A stretch of 64,000 nt of DNA from Acorus gramineus (Eukaryota; Streptophyta; Magnoliopsida; Acorales; Acoraceae): the NCBI GenBank assembly GCA_030737835.1, contig CM060849.1, forward strand, positions 15,233,216 to 15,297,215. The letters run 5' to 3'. Below are positions 23,602-34,820 of the stretch, piece after piece. Positions within the stretch are counted from its first letter, which is position 1; each line of letters starts with the position of its first letter. The translations under genes were made by a program, and so were the position numbers. Under the pieces are notes generated by a model. That model made no database searches, had not been told where the DNA came from, and was given only the letters and a program-made list of their open reading frames with translations.

Positions 23602-24628
23602 TCAATTTTGTTTAAAAAATAGGTTAAAAACATGGCCTATGTATCAAAAGACCATTCTTATCGGTAATAAATAAATAAAATAAAATAAAATTAGATCGGT
23701 AAAAATTTATTACTAAGGGCATGTTAGGTGTTTATTCTCATTCTTCTTCTGCTGGAACACCAGAAAAATTATGTTTAAAATTTTTCATTCATGTGTTCAT
23801 TGAACAATTCAAACCAAATATTTGTTTTCACCTAATCTACTAAAATTGAATTATTGAGAATGAAGAATTTTTATTCTGAATCAAAGTTAACAAATGACAT
23901 GTCCATATGCCACAAATGATAAAACATAAGATTTCTATGATTCAATGACCAAAATCTCCCACAAGAATCACTTGCCCTCTCTCTTTCTCTCCCCCCTCCT
24001 CACATCCCCCCTAAAAAAAAAAAAAATCACTGTCAAAAGGAGGTCACTGTTTTGGGATGATGAGACGAGGCATTGACTGGTTGACTGGGCCGGAGACCGG
24101 CACGAGCACGGCCCGGCTCATCCCATGTGCGTGCCGCATGCAGCCCGTAGCGTTCAAACCCCAACCCAGTATTAGTCAAACGGGCCGTGCTATGTGACGT
24201 GGGGAACCTGACCCAACCCTCTAAAAGAATAACTATACAGAACTTGACCCACAAAAGTTGGGTCAGTCTTTAGTTTATTCTTTTTTCTTTCATAGTGGTT
24301 CCTGTAAATAATGGTGGGTGAGCGCATTGTTTTTTTTTTTGAGACCTCTATTGCTGATTCAAAGGGAGTTGAGATTATTGGAAACTTCTAATTTACAGCC
24401 CCTAATTGAAGTTACACTAATTATAATTTGTAACTTAAATTATAATTATTGTAATTCACATACTTTGGCTTTATTATGTATATTGTAATGTTTAGCTTTG
24501 TTCTTGTGCCAAAAAAAAAAGTTAAGTTATGATCAGTTTTTGAGATTCATGCAAGTATTTTATGAAATTGGTAATTGATTATTTGGTTTGCAGTTTTGGT
24601 TTTTTTATTTTGAAAAGCACACAGGCAA
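23602..24628. other. Intergenic DNA with a GC-rich repeat relic
   Basis: Mostly AT-rich. Between about 24050 and 24250 lies a GC-rich island (GGGCCGG, CGGCCCGGCTC, CGGGCCGTGC) typical in composition of subterminal regions of hAT-like plant elements, but no matched ends were found. A second A10 run near 24511 might be the tail of an old retroposon. Confidence 0.4.
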
Positions 24629-25163
24629 AATCAATTAGGGAAAAATCCAAATAACCCCATGTAAACTATCTGAAATCCATATAACCCACTGGCTTTTCTT
24701 AGTTCATATAATCTCTTGAAAACACACATATGTAAATCCAAATAACACTTTGAGTAACACATCGGTCAACAGATGTGGAATATTATGCTAATATTATATT
24801 TGATTAACTCTAACTAAAATATAGTAATATCAAAATTCTGTAGAAACCTTCAGTACATGGCGATTTTATCTCTCTGAAAAGATTATAAAATCTTATTCGG
24901 AGTGGTAAAATTTTCAATCATAGAGAATTTTCACATTTTTAACATATTGTAGAAGATTTTTGGTATATTATGTTTTTAACTAGGGTTAATCAGACAAAAT
25001 ATTCATTGAATAATCATAATTTGTTAACGAAAATTTAACTCAGGGGGTTATTTGAATTTACATAGGTGTTTTCATGGGGTTATATGAACTTTAAAAAAAA
25101 TCAGGGGGTCATTTGGATTTCAAGCCGTTTAAGGGGGTTATTTGACCTTTTCCCAATCAATTA
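24629..25163. mobile_element. Mutator-type MITE, copy 3, perfect 9-bp target duplication
   Basis: The element runs 24638-25154 (517 bp), starting GGGAAAAATCCAAATAACCC and ending GGGGTTATTTGACCTTTTCCC. The flanks are an exact 9-mer, AATCAATTA, at 24629-24637 and 25155-25163. The arms show the same ~30-bp modules as copies 1 and 2. The interior shares CACATTTTTAACATATTGTA and GGTTAATCA blocks with copy 2. Non-coding. This copy best fixes the element's ends. Confidence 0.88.
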
Positions 25164-26654
25164 TTACCATTCATGGTGTTCGAACATGAAAAGTAAAAAA
25201 ATTCCAAGTCAATGGAGACCTGTCAATTGTCATCAGGTCCAAAATAACGAAAATGGTTCAAAATTTAATATATAATCCATTAATACAATATATATATATA
25301 TATATATAATATATATATATATATATAAATTAATTTTTATTTTATTTTTTCAATGAAAAAAGTATGTGTTAGTTTATTAAGGCATTTATTTTAATTTTTA
25401 TAATAATATGTATTTTATTAAATGAGTATAGTTGAAGGTCGCTGATGCACATGAGCCTAGAGTATATATATCATTTTTTAAAATTAACTCTTAAGTTGCG
25501 ATGAAACCTTGAACTAATTATGATGGTTTTTGAAATTTCTCGGGTACCTTCTCATCCACTTAAATAATATGTATATATTCAAGTTATATCAATTTAGCAA
25601 CCATTACCAAATCTTCTGAAAATCTAAACATCCCCAGCAAAAAATACAAAAATCCACATAGAGCCCCTGGTCCATTAGAAAAGACAAGTTTATTCAAAGC
25701 CTTATTAGAGAGAGGAAGAAAAGTCATCTTATATTATTGATTAGTTTTAAACATGATTCAGTGATGAAGCATCATATTGACATAATTTATTACATATAAC
25801 CATTACTATGAATTGGGGAAAAAACACTGATCTTTCTTGCCAAGTCATGGGAGCATTTGCTGCATTTCCCAACCATTCATGTACTGGAGCTTTTTTTATT
25901 TTTTGTTTAATGACTACACCTAAAAAACCAGCTGCAAAGGGTGAACATTAAATTTGTTATCAGAAGGGGTTGCAGAAGGGTATTCTTTCCCAAGGAAACA
26001 AAAAGAGGTAAGAAATAAAGTAACCCAAGGAAATGACCCACTGATGAGACAGAGTCTTCCACCTTTTATCCTTGGATCCTCCTCTTGTCCCCTTCTCTTC
26101 CTACTTTTGTTTGAATGGACTGGTTTTCAGATGTACATGTCTTTAGCCATTCTCTTCCTCCTTGTTGATCAAGTGAAATGTTATACTCTGTTATATATTC
26201 TTCATATAACTTTTACATAACTCACACGATTTGAATATTTTAAAATATAACTGTTTAATAAAATAAATATTTTTATAAAAAATAAAGTACATACTTAATT
26301 AATTGAATGCATACATTATATATTTCATTTCGCATTAGATAATGTAACACACCTTGTTAGGTGATGTGGAACATGTAGAAATAAATGCATAAGTATTTTG
26401 AGTGTAATGATGCCCTTTAATTAAACATCTAAGGAGGTGAAAAAGTTTGTAAGGGAAGGGAAATTAGATCAAGTCAAAATCCCATCAGGCCTGAAAGTTT
26501 TCAACGTGAGATTGGTTTGTGATAAAAGCAATAAAAAATATCATAATTTTAAATGTTTAATATGTGAGATTGTTATAAGTCAGTCTTGTATTGAAGACTG
26601 ATGATAGAATCCAGCATTGATTAGATTCCATCTCAAGTAAGGTTAAAAAAAAAA
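25164..26654. other. Intergenic DNA with a TA microsatellite
   Basis: Holds an alternating TA run at about 25288-25327. A dispersed AT-rich repeat relic lies near 26220-26420. A short open frame around 25954-26220 has no recognisable features and is not called. Confidence 0.5.
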
Positions 26655-26914
26655 GGGGTTTTTTATTTTTAAGTTTCCATAAATCGATCACTCACTTTTT
26701 CATATTATGGTTTAAGTCTTCAGGTTTAAAGGATATATTCATTTTAATCCCTCACAGGGATTAAAAAGAAAATCAAATAATTTAGGGATAGATCTTTCCC
26801 AAGGACTAATAAGAAATATACCCTTTAAATCTTGGGACTTAAACTAAAATATGAAAAAGTGAAGAATCGATTACTAAATCATATAGTTTACGGGGACTAA
26901 AAAATAAAAAACCC
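26655..26914. mobile_element. Foldback (long inverted repeat) element
   Basis: About 100 bp at the left end (GGGGTTTTTTATTTTTAAG...) is the imperfect reverse complement of the right end (...CTAAAAAATAAAAAACCC). The arms share CACTTTTTCATATT, GTTTAAGTC and TTTAAAGG blocks in order, with a loop of only about 55 bp. If transcribed, this would form one long hairpin. The flanking A runs prevent a target-duplication call. Confidence 0.7.
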
Positions 26915-29900
26915 AAAAAAATTGGTTCTCTGGCATCTTACATGTGTTGGTCTAACATTACTCCTCCCCAAACCAAAATTCTTCTCACAGTGATTCTCAA
27001 AAGAGATGAAGAGTTTTTGAAAGTGATATCTTCCACAATTCATTCCAAAGTTGCTGGCAAGTAGCAGCAGCAGTTGTTGTGGTTGTGCCTGCAAATTATC
27101 AAGTGACTCACTGGCCTTGCCTTTTATGGCAATTGTCTTAATAGATTATGACATGAACTTGGATTCAGACCTCTGTTTGGCTGAAACACATGGGTCACCC
27201 TCCTGGTCTCTGAGTGGCAAAGTTTGCACTACCAAAGAGATTCTCACAAAGGAGCTGTGGATGGGACATCACAGTATTGATTTATTGGTTTGATGAAGAA
27301 CTGGGGATCCTCCGATCATTCAATTTTTTTTTTATGATAGTGAAATGTTACCTAGCTGGAAATTTGTTGATAACACGGGGGTTTAGGGTTTGAATCATCG
27401 GTTTGTTTTTTCCTGTTTGTATCTTACTTGACTTTTATTGTGGGATTGTCACATCATCATTATTAAAATAAAACGGTTATAAATATATCAAATTATGAAA
27501 TGGATAAATGGATCCATTTTATATGATGAATTTATGATCATCTGATTGATCAAAGCACAAAACAAGTACAAAAAAACAAGTAGAGGATTCAAACCCAGGG
27601 GTTTATGGTGTATGTAATGTCAATAATAACCAAGTTTAAGATAGCAATTGAAAGTAGTGTATCTTCACATGTATGCAATGTTTTAAAATTGAGCGTTAGC
27701 GCAGGAGCGGGGGAGCGGAGACTCTAAACCGAAAAGATGATGCGATTTAGAATCACTAATCCAACCATTGGATTAGTTGGAATTGAATCATGATGTCAAC
27801 ATAACGTAATTAATTTTAAAATATGAAATAAATATAAACTATTTTCATAATTCTTGATATGTACTCTCTCCGTCTTTATATATAATCATTGTAAAACTCT
27901 TTTATTGAATGATAACCTATTGTCGTTAAACTCGCTACTCTAAACCCTATGTTTTACCAGTGGGTTGAAAAACATTTTAAATTTTAAGTTGACTCGATTA
28001 ATTGAACCATAAGTTAGACCGGTTGATAATTTAATAGGTCGAATCAGCCAGTCCAGTACACTGTGCACATATACATCTTAAAAGATCATTTGAGGGACCA
28101 CCATAATGGGTAATTTTTTTTTTTTATTGGTAAAATAAAAAAATGGTAGTTCCTGAGGAATATATGTAACCAAAAAAAAAATTGAAAATCATATAATATA
28201 CACCAAAGATGAACATGATATTCAAGTTAATGAATAGTAAATGAAATGCGCCTTGATACCAAAAACATAAAAAAGATGAACGTGATATTCACCCATCTCT
28301 TCACTTTCTCCCTGACTTTTATAAACTAGCAGTACAAAGGGGAGAGGGGCCACATATGTCATATGGTACCTTCTTTTTTTTACATATATTATACTATAGT
28401 GTAATTCATGGGTACTGTAATATTCACTTTTTTTTGAAAACTAGCATTACGTTTAAGCGGATTCAATGTTTGACCAGCTGAGAATTTCCGAACACGAATG
28501 TAAATGTTTTTTTCGCTCTTGATTTTCAAACCCACCGTTTGTTTTTTCTTTATTAAAAAACTAACGTTTAAGAAACTGTGAAAACATTATGCTTTTCAAT
28601 TGCTGGATTTGTAACATTAGATTTTGAGAATCACCGTTTCTTAATCACATATACAAAACATAACCTAAATATACAACAATGTGGGAGTATTGTAATACCC
28701 GTCAATTTAATTGGTTTTTTATCTTTCTAAACATAATAAATTATTTTTGTTATATAAATCACCTGTACCTTTTACTAGTCTTTGTTATAATTTGTACATC
28801 TTTTTAAAAATGTCACATTTATCTTTAAATGAAATATGTGGTAATATAAAAAGGAAAAGGGGTGAAAATTGTACTTATTTTTTTTTATAGATACTTTATG
28901 TAATGGTATTTACTTTGCTTTTATCAGTGAGAGAAAAATGATATAAATACTAATTAATCTCTCTCATGTGGACGAATTAAATCATTGTTTTGATATTAAA
29001 AATGGTATTCTAGCAACATATATATTACCAACATTTTTGTTGTCAAATAACACTAAATTGTAATTTCAGCTTTACATCATGGTCATAAGTCAAAACAGTA
29101 AATGCAAAGGGGGCACAAGAATCATGATTTTCTTTACCATAAGTCACTTAATTTTTTACATTTTAGAGGAAGTTGCAGTAAAAAAGATGGATGGACTGTA
29201 TGTAATCTTAGGACTTTAATTGACCATTGTTCAAAATTCAATGAATTTGCAAATCTCTGAACATGGTTGATCAAACAGCCAAGTATCAGAGTGTATTCTC
29301 CAACTTGTAACTCGAGATCTCTGAATGGTATATATTTATGAACCTGGTTAGTTTTGTCCATAATCTTAAAAGGCTGAGTCAGAACATCTTGGTTTATGTA
29401 AGGTGACTGAACAATGACTGAAACAAACTGTTCAAGAAAAACAAAAACTCAAGCTCAGTTTCTAAAGAAGTTCGACCATGAAACAATAATAATAACAAAA
29501 AAATTCCACCATGTTAATTAATTAAGTTCATCCACCAGTTTTCAATAAGCTCTTCTTGTAAAATTATATCTGTCATTAATAAAAAAAAACCAAATTTTCT
29601 TTGTAGCATTTGATAAAAGCTCCATTGTAGTATGTAAGTTTAGACTTGAGTACTCATGATCATCATCATTTTATTATATAGAAGGAACCTTATATAACCT
29701 TTTCAATTGAAGTATGACAAAAAGTTAATTTTGTTGATGCACGGTTTCCAAGTTCAAAGGATGTATGTCTTTATCAAATATTAATCACACCTCCAGTAAA
29801 AAACTGACATGTGAACACTTCACCCAATATGATTCATTACGTTAAATGAGTCTATTTTGACATAAAAATTTCTTTATTGAGAATTGATTGACTTTGAACG

Positions 29901-31170
29901 ATTTAACACTTGATGGATCTAAAATCCTTTTAAGATTTTTTTTATAAAAAAGATAAATATTTGCTATCTAATTTCATTACTGAATTCGAATTATAAATTC
30001 TGAATGGAAAGAGAACAAATGACAATAATTAAAAAGAGCAAAGAAAATGATACACCTCACGCTGTCCCGGGTTAAAAGAGATATCGAACTAGTATAACAC
30101 TGGTTGATTCCTAGGATAGTGTTTATGAAAACACGGGTTGATTCCTAGGAATCATAAATGTTTGTTTTTGAAAAAATGATTTCTATGAAACATATTTTTT
30201 ATATTTTTTAAAAACAGTTTTAGAAATACATTTATAATTGAAAAATTTGACTCGATTTTTTTAATTAATATTAAACATTGAAAACGACATTTGAAGATTT
30301 TTTAATCCTGAAAAAACAAAATCACCAAACTTGTCTAAACGCTCCCATGGGACATCAGCATAGAAGGTTTGTTGAAAAATTAATACATTTTATTTAAAAA
30401 ATGTATTAATTAGTTTTCAAATAAAAATTAAAAATTTAATAGGATAAACGTTTTGTTTTTCACAACGGCTAGCAACGTTTGGATTTTAAACGTTGGAAAT
30501 AAATATGGTAATCGAAAATGCTTACCATAATCGGTACGTGTAATTATTACTAACGTTACATCTCTAACGGTCGAATATCTGTGCATATAAAAAAGGCACA
30601 TTCGCAGAGATTCAAATTATGGAAAAATCTAAGTGTTCCACTAGAAATTCTCTACAAACAGAGTTCTTATTTTTCTTCTTATTCTTTTGGACGATCAAGT
30701 CTTCGACCGGTTCAATTTCTCTTATTGTTTGCACCAAGAAGAGAACATTGAGGGCTGAGTGGTTTTATCTTGGGAACAGATCGTCGAGAATCCTGTGTGA
30801 TTGAGGGGGCATATTTTGTTCTGAAGACCGCGTTACCACGTGATTCCATACCATGCTCTTTTAATCCCTATCTTCATATTCTCTCTGTTTTGTGTGATAA
30901 TAGCTCATTTTTCCAACAAAGTTTACTGGACTATAATATTTAAAGAGCCCCTAGGGACAATATATAAAGACTTGCAATGCATCTTGGGCTCAGGAGTCTT
31001 GTTACATTCATATAAATATTTTTGGAAAAACAAACAATAAAAAACATTTTCACTGAAAAATTTTCTGTATCAACAAACATGTAACTTAATTTTTATTTTC
31101 ATAGAAAATGTTTTCCATATAAAATCAATTTTAAGAAAAATTAAATTATATGGAACCAAATGGACCCGTA
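26915..31170. other. Gene-poor AT-rich DNA
   Basis: About 4 kb without a supportable gene. Short open frames near 27051-27293 and 30619-30804 have no domain or family resemblance I can name. A small local duplication of GGTTGATTCCTAGGA occurs near 30100-30150. No RNA gene was recognised. Confidence 0.45.
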
Positions 31171-31180
31171 GGCTAGTTTA

Positions 31181-32318
31181 GGATCTTGTGTACTCTTGAG
31201 CTACTGAAGATCATTAATGTGATGTGTTAGTTGCAGAAGACATGAAATAGCTTAGTCAAGGTAAATGATAATTCTAAGAACATCTTCAATCCTATATTTA
31301 AACCCTTACTCAAATTTAAATTTAAGTAAAAATTACCAAAAACCCTCTTCAATCATTTACTCATGCCTATATGAAATCAAGTTTTTACTCAAATCTTTAC
31401 CCAAATCAAGGGAGACTCAAATCTTTACCCAAATTTCAACATCTTTTTTTTTTTTTATCTCCACATTTTCTTCCAGTGTAACATTTTTTTTCCTTCAACT
31501 CCACATTTAGTTTAATTATATTAGATGTTTTCCCACCCCCAAAATTTTCACCATCTTTTGAAATCCAAAAAAAAAAGTAGTCTCATTTCTTAAGTCTTCA
31601 TCTTTGTTTTTTAATTTCTTATTTTTACTCCAACAAAAAAATATATTACTTTTACTTTTTTTTTAAAAATTGGATGATAATAATTTTTAAATTTAAATAT
31701 TTTGAAGAAAAGAAAAATTGAGTAGTAAAAATCTTTGTGAAAAAGATTTTGAAAATGTTTATAGGAAATAATTAGAAGAAGATGTGAAATTTTTAAAAGA
31801 TATGAGTAAAACACAAAGTGATGGTTGAAAACACATCATATCAAATTAAGTTTTTACTTAAATTTTAAGTAAAATTTAAACATAGATTTGAGTAAGAGCT
31901 ATAAATGGTCTAAAGCATATATAATTCACTTAATCATACCCACCATATTCTTCAAAAGCTTACATTAATGCACTACATAAGATCTCTGGGCTACTCAAGA
32001 TCATTAATGTGATGTGTTCGTTACAGAAGACAAGAAAAGGCTTAGTCAAGGTAAATTATAATTATAAGGCATACACAATTCACTTAATCATTCCCACCGT
32101 ATTCTTCAAGAGCTCACATTAATGCACTACATAGGATTCTGGGCTAACTGAAGATCATTAATGTGATGTGTTAGTTACAGAAGACAAGAAATAGCTTAGT
32201 CAAGGTAAATTATAATTATAAGGCATACATAATTCACTTAATCATATACACACCATATTTTTCAAAAGCTCACATTAGACAAGAAATAGCTTAGTCAAGG
32301 TAAATTATAATTAGAAAA
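31181..32318 (+). repeat. ~154-bp tandem repeat array, interrupted by a MITE
   Basis: Units contain AAGATCATTAATGTGATGTG (at 31207, 31997 and 32151), followed by CTTAGTCAAGG, TTCACTTAATCAT and CTCACATTAATGCACTACAT. The last two starts are 154 bp apart. The first is 155 bp away once the 632-bp MITE and its duplicated TAA are removed. A truncated fourth unit starts near 32277, and an isolated fragment sits near 33370-33405. Non-coding. Confidence 0.85.
31275..31912. mobile_element. PIF/Harbinger-type MITE inserted in the tandem array
   Basis: The element runs 31278-31909 (632 bp), flanked by TAA on both sides (31275-31277 and 31910-31912). It starts GAACATCTTCAATCC and ends ..AAATGGTC. The subterminal parts are inverted copies of CTTACTCAAAT and AAGTAAAA motifs. 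Removing the element and one TAA restores the sequence of the neighbouring array units, so the boundaries are certain. TAA/TTA duplications are typical of PIF/Harbinger. The interior is A/T-rich and non-coding. Confidence 0.85.
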
Positions 32319-33688
32319 TGATTCACAGACCCATTTTATAGGCACTTCGTAAGTCCTATGAGATGACATAGATTGAATTACCGATTATACCCCTAAGTGA
32401 GTTTTGATAACTTCCCAACTTAATTGATGGTGGACGGTTGAGGGGGCATTCAATTGTGTTTTTTTTTCTTTTTTGACTAATCACAATTAAATCGTGGTTG
32501 AGGAGAGCATTCCATTGTGTTTTTTTTTTTTTTTTAACTCATCACAATTAAATCGTGCTTTCATAATTGAATAATCTGCTTCATTATCATGGTGAAATTT
32601 TAGAATTTTTTATGTAGAGTTTGTTGAACATCAAATTTGATATTTTAGACGTCTTTTTAGTCTTATATGATTGAAAAAAAAGAATTGATCTATTTGGTTA
32701 TCATTGAAATGTCTGTCAATTCAGGTGTAGTGTTTATTTATTGTATGTTTTTCAATTATTTCATTTTATGTTAATTCTGGTTGTTTTTTTTATGTCAAAC
32801 GTGATTTCTATACGGCATTTCAGTTTTTTAACATTTGATGTTGAAGTTTGAATATGGAATGTTGTTGTTTAATATTTAAATGTCAGTTACATATTCATAT
32901 ATTTCTTAGACTTAAATGCACTATTTTTTAAAAGATAGTTACATTCCAAACTAATCTGTATATGTATACTATTTTTTGTAAGTTAGTTACATTTATGAAT
33001 GTAACTGATTTGTTATATGAATATGTTGTAAAAGTTAGTTACATTCACAAATGTAACTAACATTTTGTGCAATTGATCGATTTGGCTATCGTTTTCAATG
33101 TCTGTAGATTCAAGTATGACATTTGTTATTGTTTGTTTTTGCATTTATTACAATTTTTTTCTTGAATTTGTTGTTTGATATTAAATATGGCAGCCTTTGA
33201 TCTGGTTTTTGTTTACAATCTTTAATTACTAGAAAAGGGAAAGCTTATAATATGGGGTTTTTAACTTTTAATTAATATAATTTCGAGTTTTTTTTCTCTT
33301 TGGAAAATTATGAGTTTGTTTAAGGATCTCAACGCTTGTTAAATCTTTGCTTAATTTTTTTTTTGCGTTAAAAGCTCATATTAATGCACTAGATAAGATC
33401 TCAATTTATTCAGGCCTGGTTAAAAAAAATTAAAATAGAAAGACTTTGTAAGTCTACCATGGTTGGTTACATCTGCTATTGTCAGTATTTCAGTATCCTT
33501 TGTTGTCCCTCACTTTTAAAGGACAGGAAAAGAAATACTGGTTAGTCAAACAAATCCTACAATGTTTCCGTAGACTTAGGTACTGCATGAATTTTTATAT
33601 GAAAAGCATATTGATTTCTCTTGAAAAGATTCAAGAAGGATTCATGTATTAGTACGAAACATTATACCCATGTTAAAATTATCACTGT
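32319..33688. other. AT-rich intergenic DNA, no gene seen
   Basis: Contains two related T-rich stretches near 32440-32560 (GGGGGCATTC.. and GAGAGCATTCC.. each followed by AATTGTG and T runs) and repeated GTTAGTTACATT motifs near 32930-33060. These are probably degraded repeats; nothing is coding. Confidence 0.45.
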
Positions 33689-34142
33689 TAAGCCTTCGTT
33701 TGGAACGAGAATAAAATTTATTGTTAGGTATACTACACATTTATTCTGATATAAGTGAGGATAAAGTGATTTTGTGTTTGATTATATTTTGAATTATTCT
33801 CGTTGATAAACGTAAGAATAAATTTCTTGTTGTTTGGATAAAATGTGGATAAAATATGGATAAAAATTTATAAAGGATGAAAAAATAATGATAGTTGGTT
33901 TGACACGTGATTTATAAGAGATAATGACAGTTGATTTGACAGTGGGTCCACATATTCTTTAGATGGAATAACCTAGAATAACTTTAATTCCAGAGTTGAT
34001 TGGAATCCATATACCACTTTGTACCAATTTATTCTAGCATACTTTATCCCTACCTATTCTGTGCTTCCAAACATCCAAAATCTCTTATTCCCTTTTATAC
34101 CAAGTTATCCGAGCCTCTATTCCTGTTTTAAACAAGGGCTAA
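33689..34142. mobile_element. PIF/Harbinger-type MITE (448 bp), relative of 54817-55256
   Basis: The element runs 33692-34139. Its ends are inverted: GCCTTCGTTTGGAACGAGAA at the left, and GCCCTTGTTTAAAACAGGAA as the complement of the right end. Both sides carry TAA (33689-33691 and 34140-34142), the PIF/Harbinger signature. Much of the interior matches 54817-55256 in reverse orientation, for example GACAGTGGGTCCACATATTC here against GAATATGTGGGTCCATTATC there. Non-coding. Confidence 0.8.
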
Positions 34143-34380
34143 GAGTTTTAGATTGGAATAATGATAAAATTTTAAAAATAAATTATTTCAATTAGAGATA
34201 AAAATCTTTTGATTCATAATCGGGCAAAGTGTTTGCATTTTATTTTGATTTTTTTTTATAAAGATAAATGTTCTTTCACCACTCATTTCAGTCACATGTC
34301 CATTTACCCTAACCTCCCGTATGGCGAGGAACATAAGGCAAGAATAATAAAGAATAGATGAGAATAGCTAAAAAAAAGTT

Positions 34381-34820
34381 GTTTGTTTTGATAGAATAAA
34401 CCCCGATAGTTATGTCTGGATAAGCTAGGATAATGCCTGATAACTATTCTAAGAAAATGGTGGAATTGTTTATCAAGGCTTATCTATGTCAATGGATAAA
34501 AATACCCTTCTCTGTCATTTTAAAAAATTTATCTCACCTAACAGACTCACACAGATTCCAAAAACTGTCACATCTATCAAATCAATCATATATCTCTCAC
34601 ACTATTCCCATGGGGTATAATTGTCATTTAAGAAATCATAAACTCTTATTCATCACTTATCAACCATTTATCATCACTTTATCCAAGGTGAACCAAACAA
34701 CAAAAAAAATTATTTTTACGTTTTCCAATGAGAATAACAAAAAAGACAACCAAACAAAAAGTTATTTATTCAGCCTGAATTGTTATCTATCCTAATATAG
34801 CTATCGAAAGCGAATAACTT
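34381..34820. mobile_element. 440-bp MITE, near-identical to 62501-62940
   Basis: From GTTTGTTTTGATAGAATAAA to AGCGAATAACTT this segment is nearly identical to 62501-62940, with the same length (440 bp) and few substitutions. The subterminal parts are imperfect inverted repeats: CCCGATAGTTATGTCTGGATA against CGATAGCTATATTAGGATA read from the other end. Its end motif resembles that of the Harbinger-type elements in this window. A 120-codon frame inside shows no protein features and is not called. Confidence 0.75.

Noticed and set aside
24033-24254. Minus-strand 73-codon frame with Arg/Gly-rich sequence
   Set aside because: It coincides with a GC-rich repeat relic and has the composition of repeat DNA, not of a gene.
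27051-27293. 80-codon frame in the gene-poor region
   Set aside because: No start context, domain or family resemblance; likely chance or a decayed repeat.
31181-32318. CRISPR-like array
   Set aside because: Units are ~154 bp with no short-repeat/spacer structure and lie in a plant nuclear context.
34433-34795. 120-codon frame, repeated at 62580-62939
   Set aside because: It lies inside the 440-bp MITE; the two copies differ in ways that do not preserve protein sequence, and no domain is visible.
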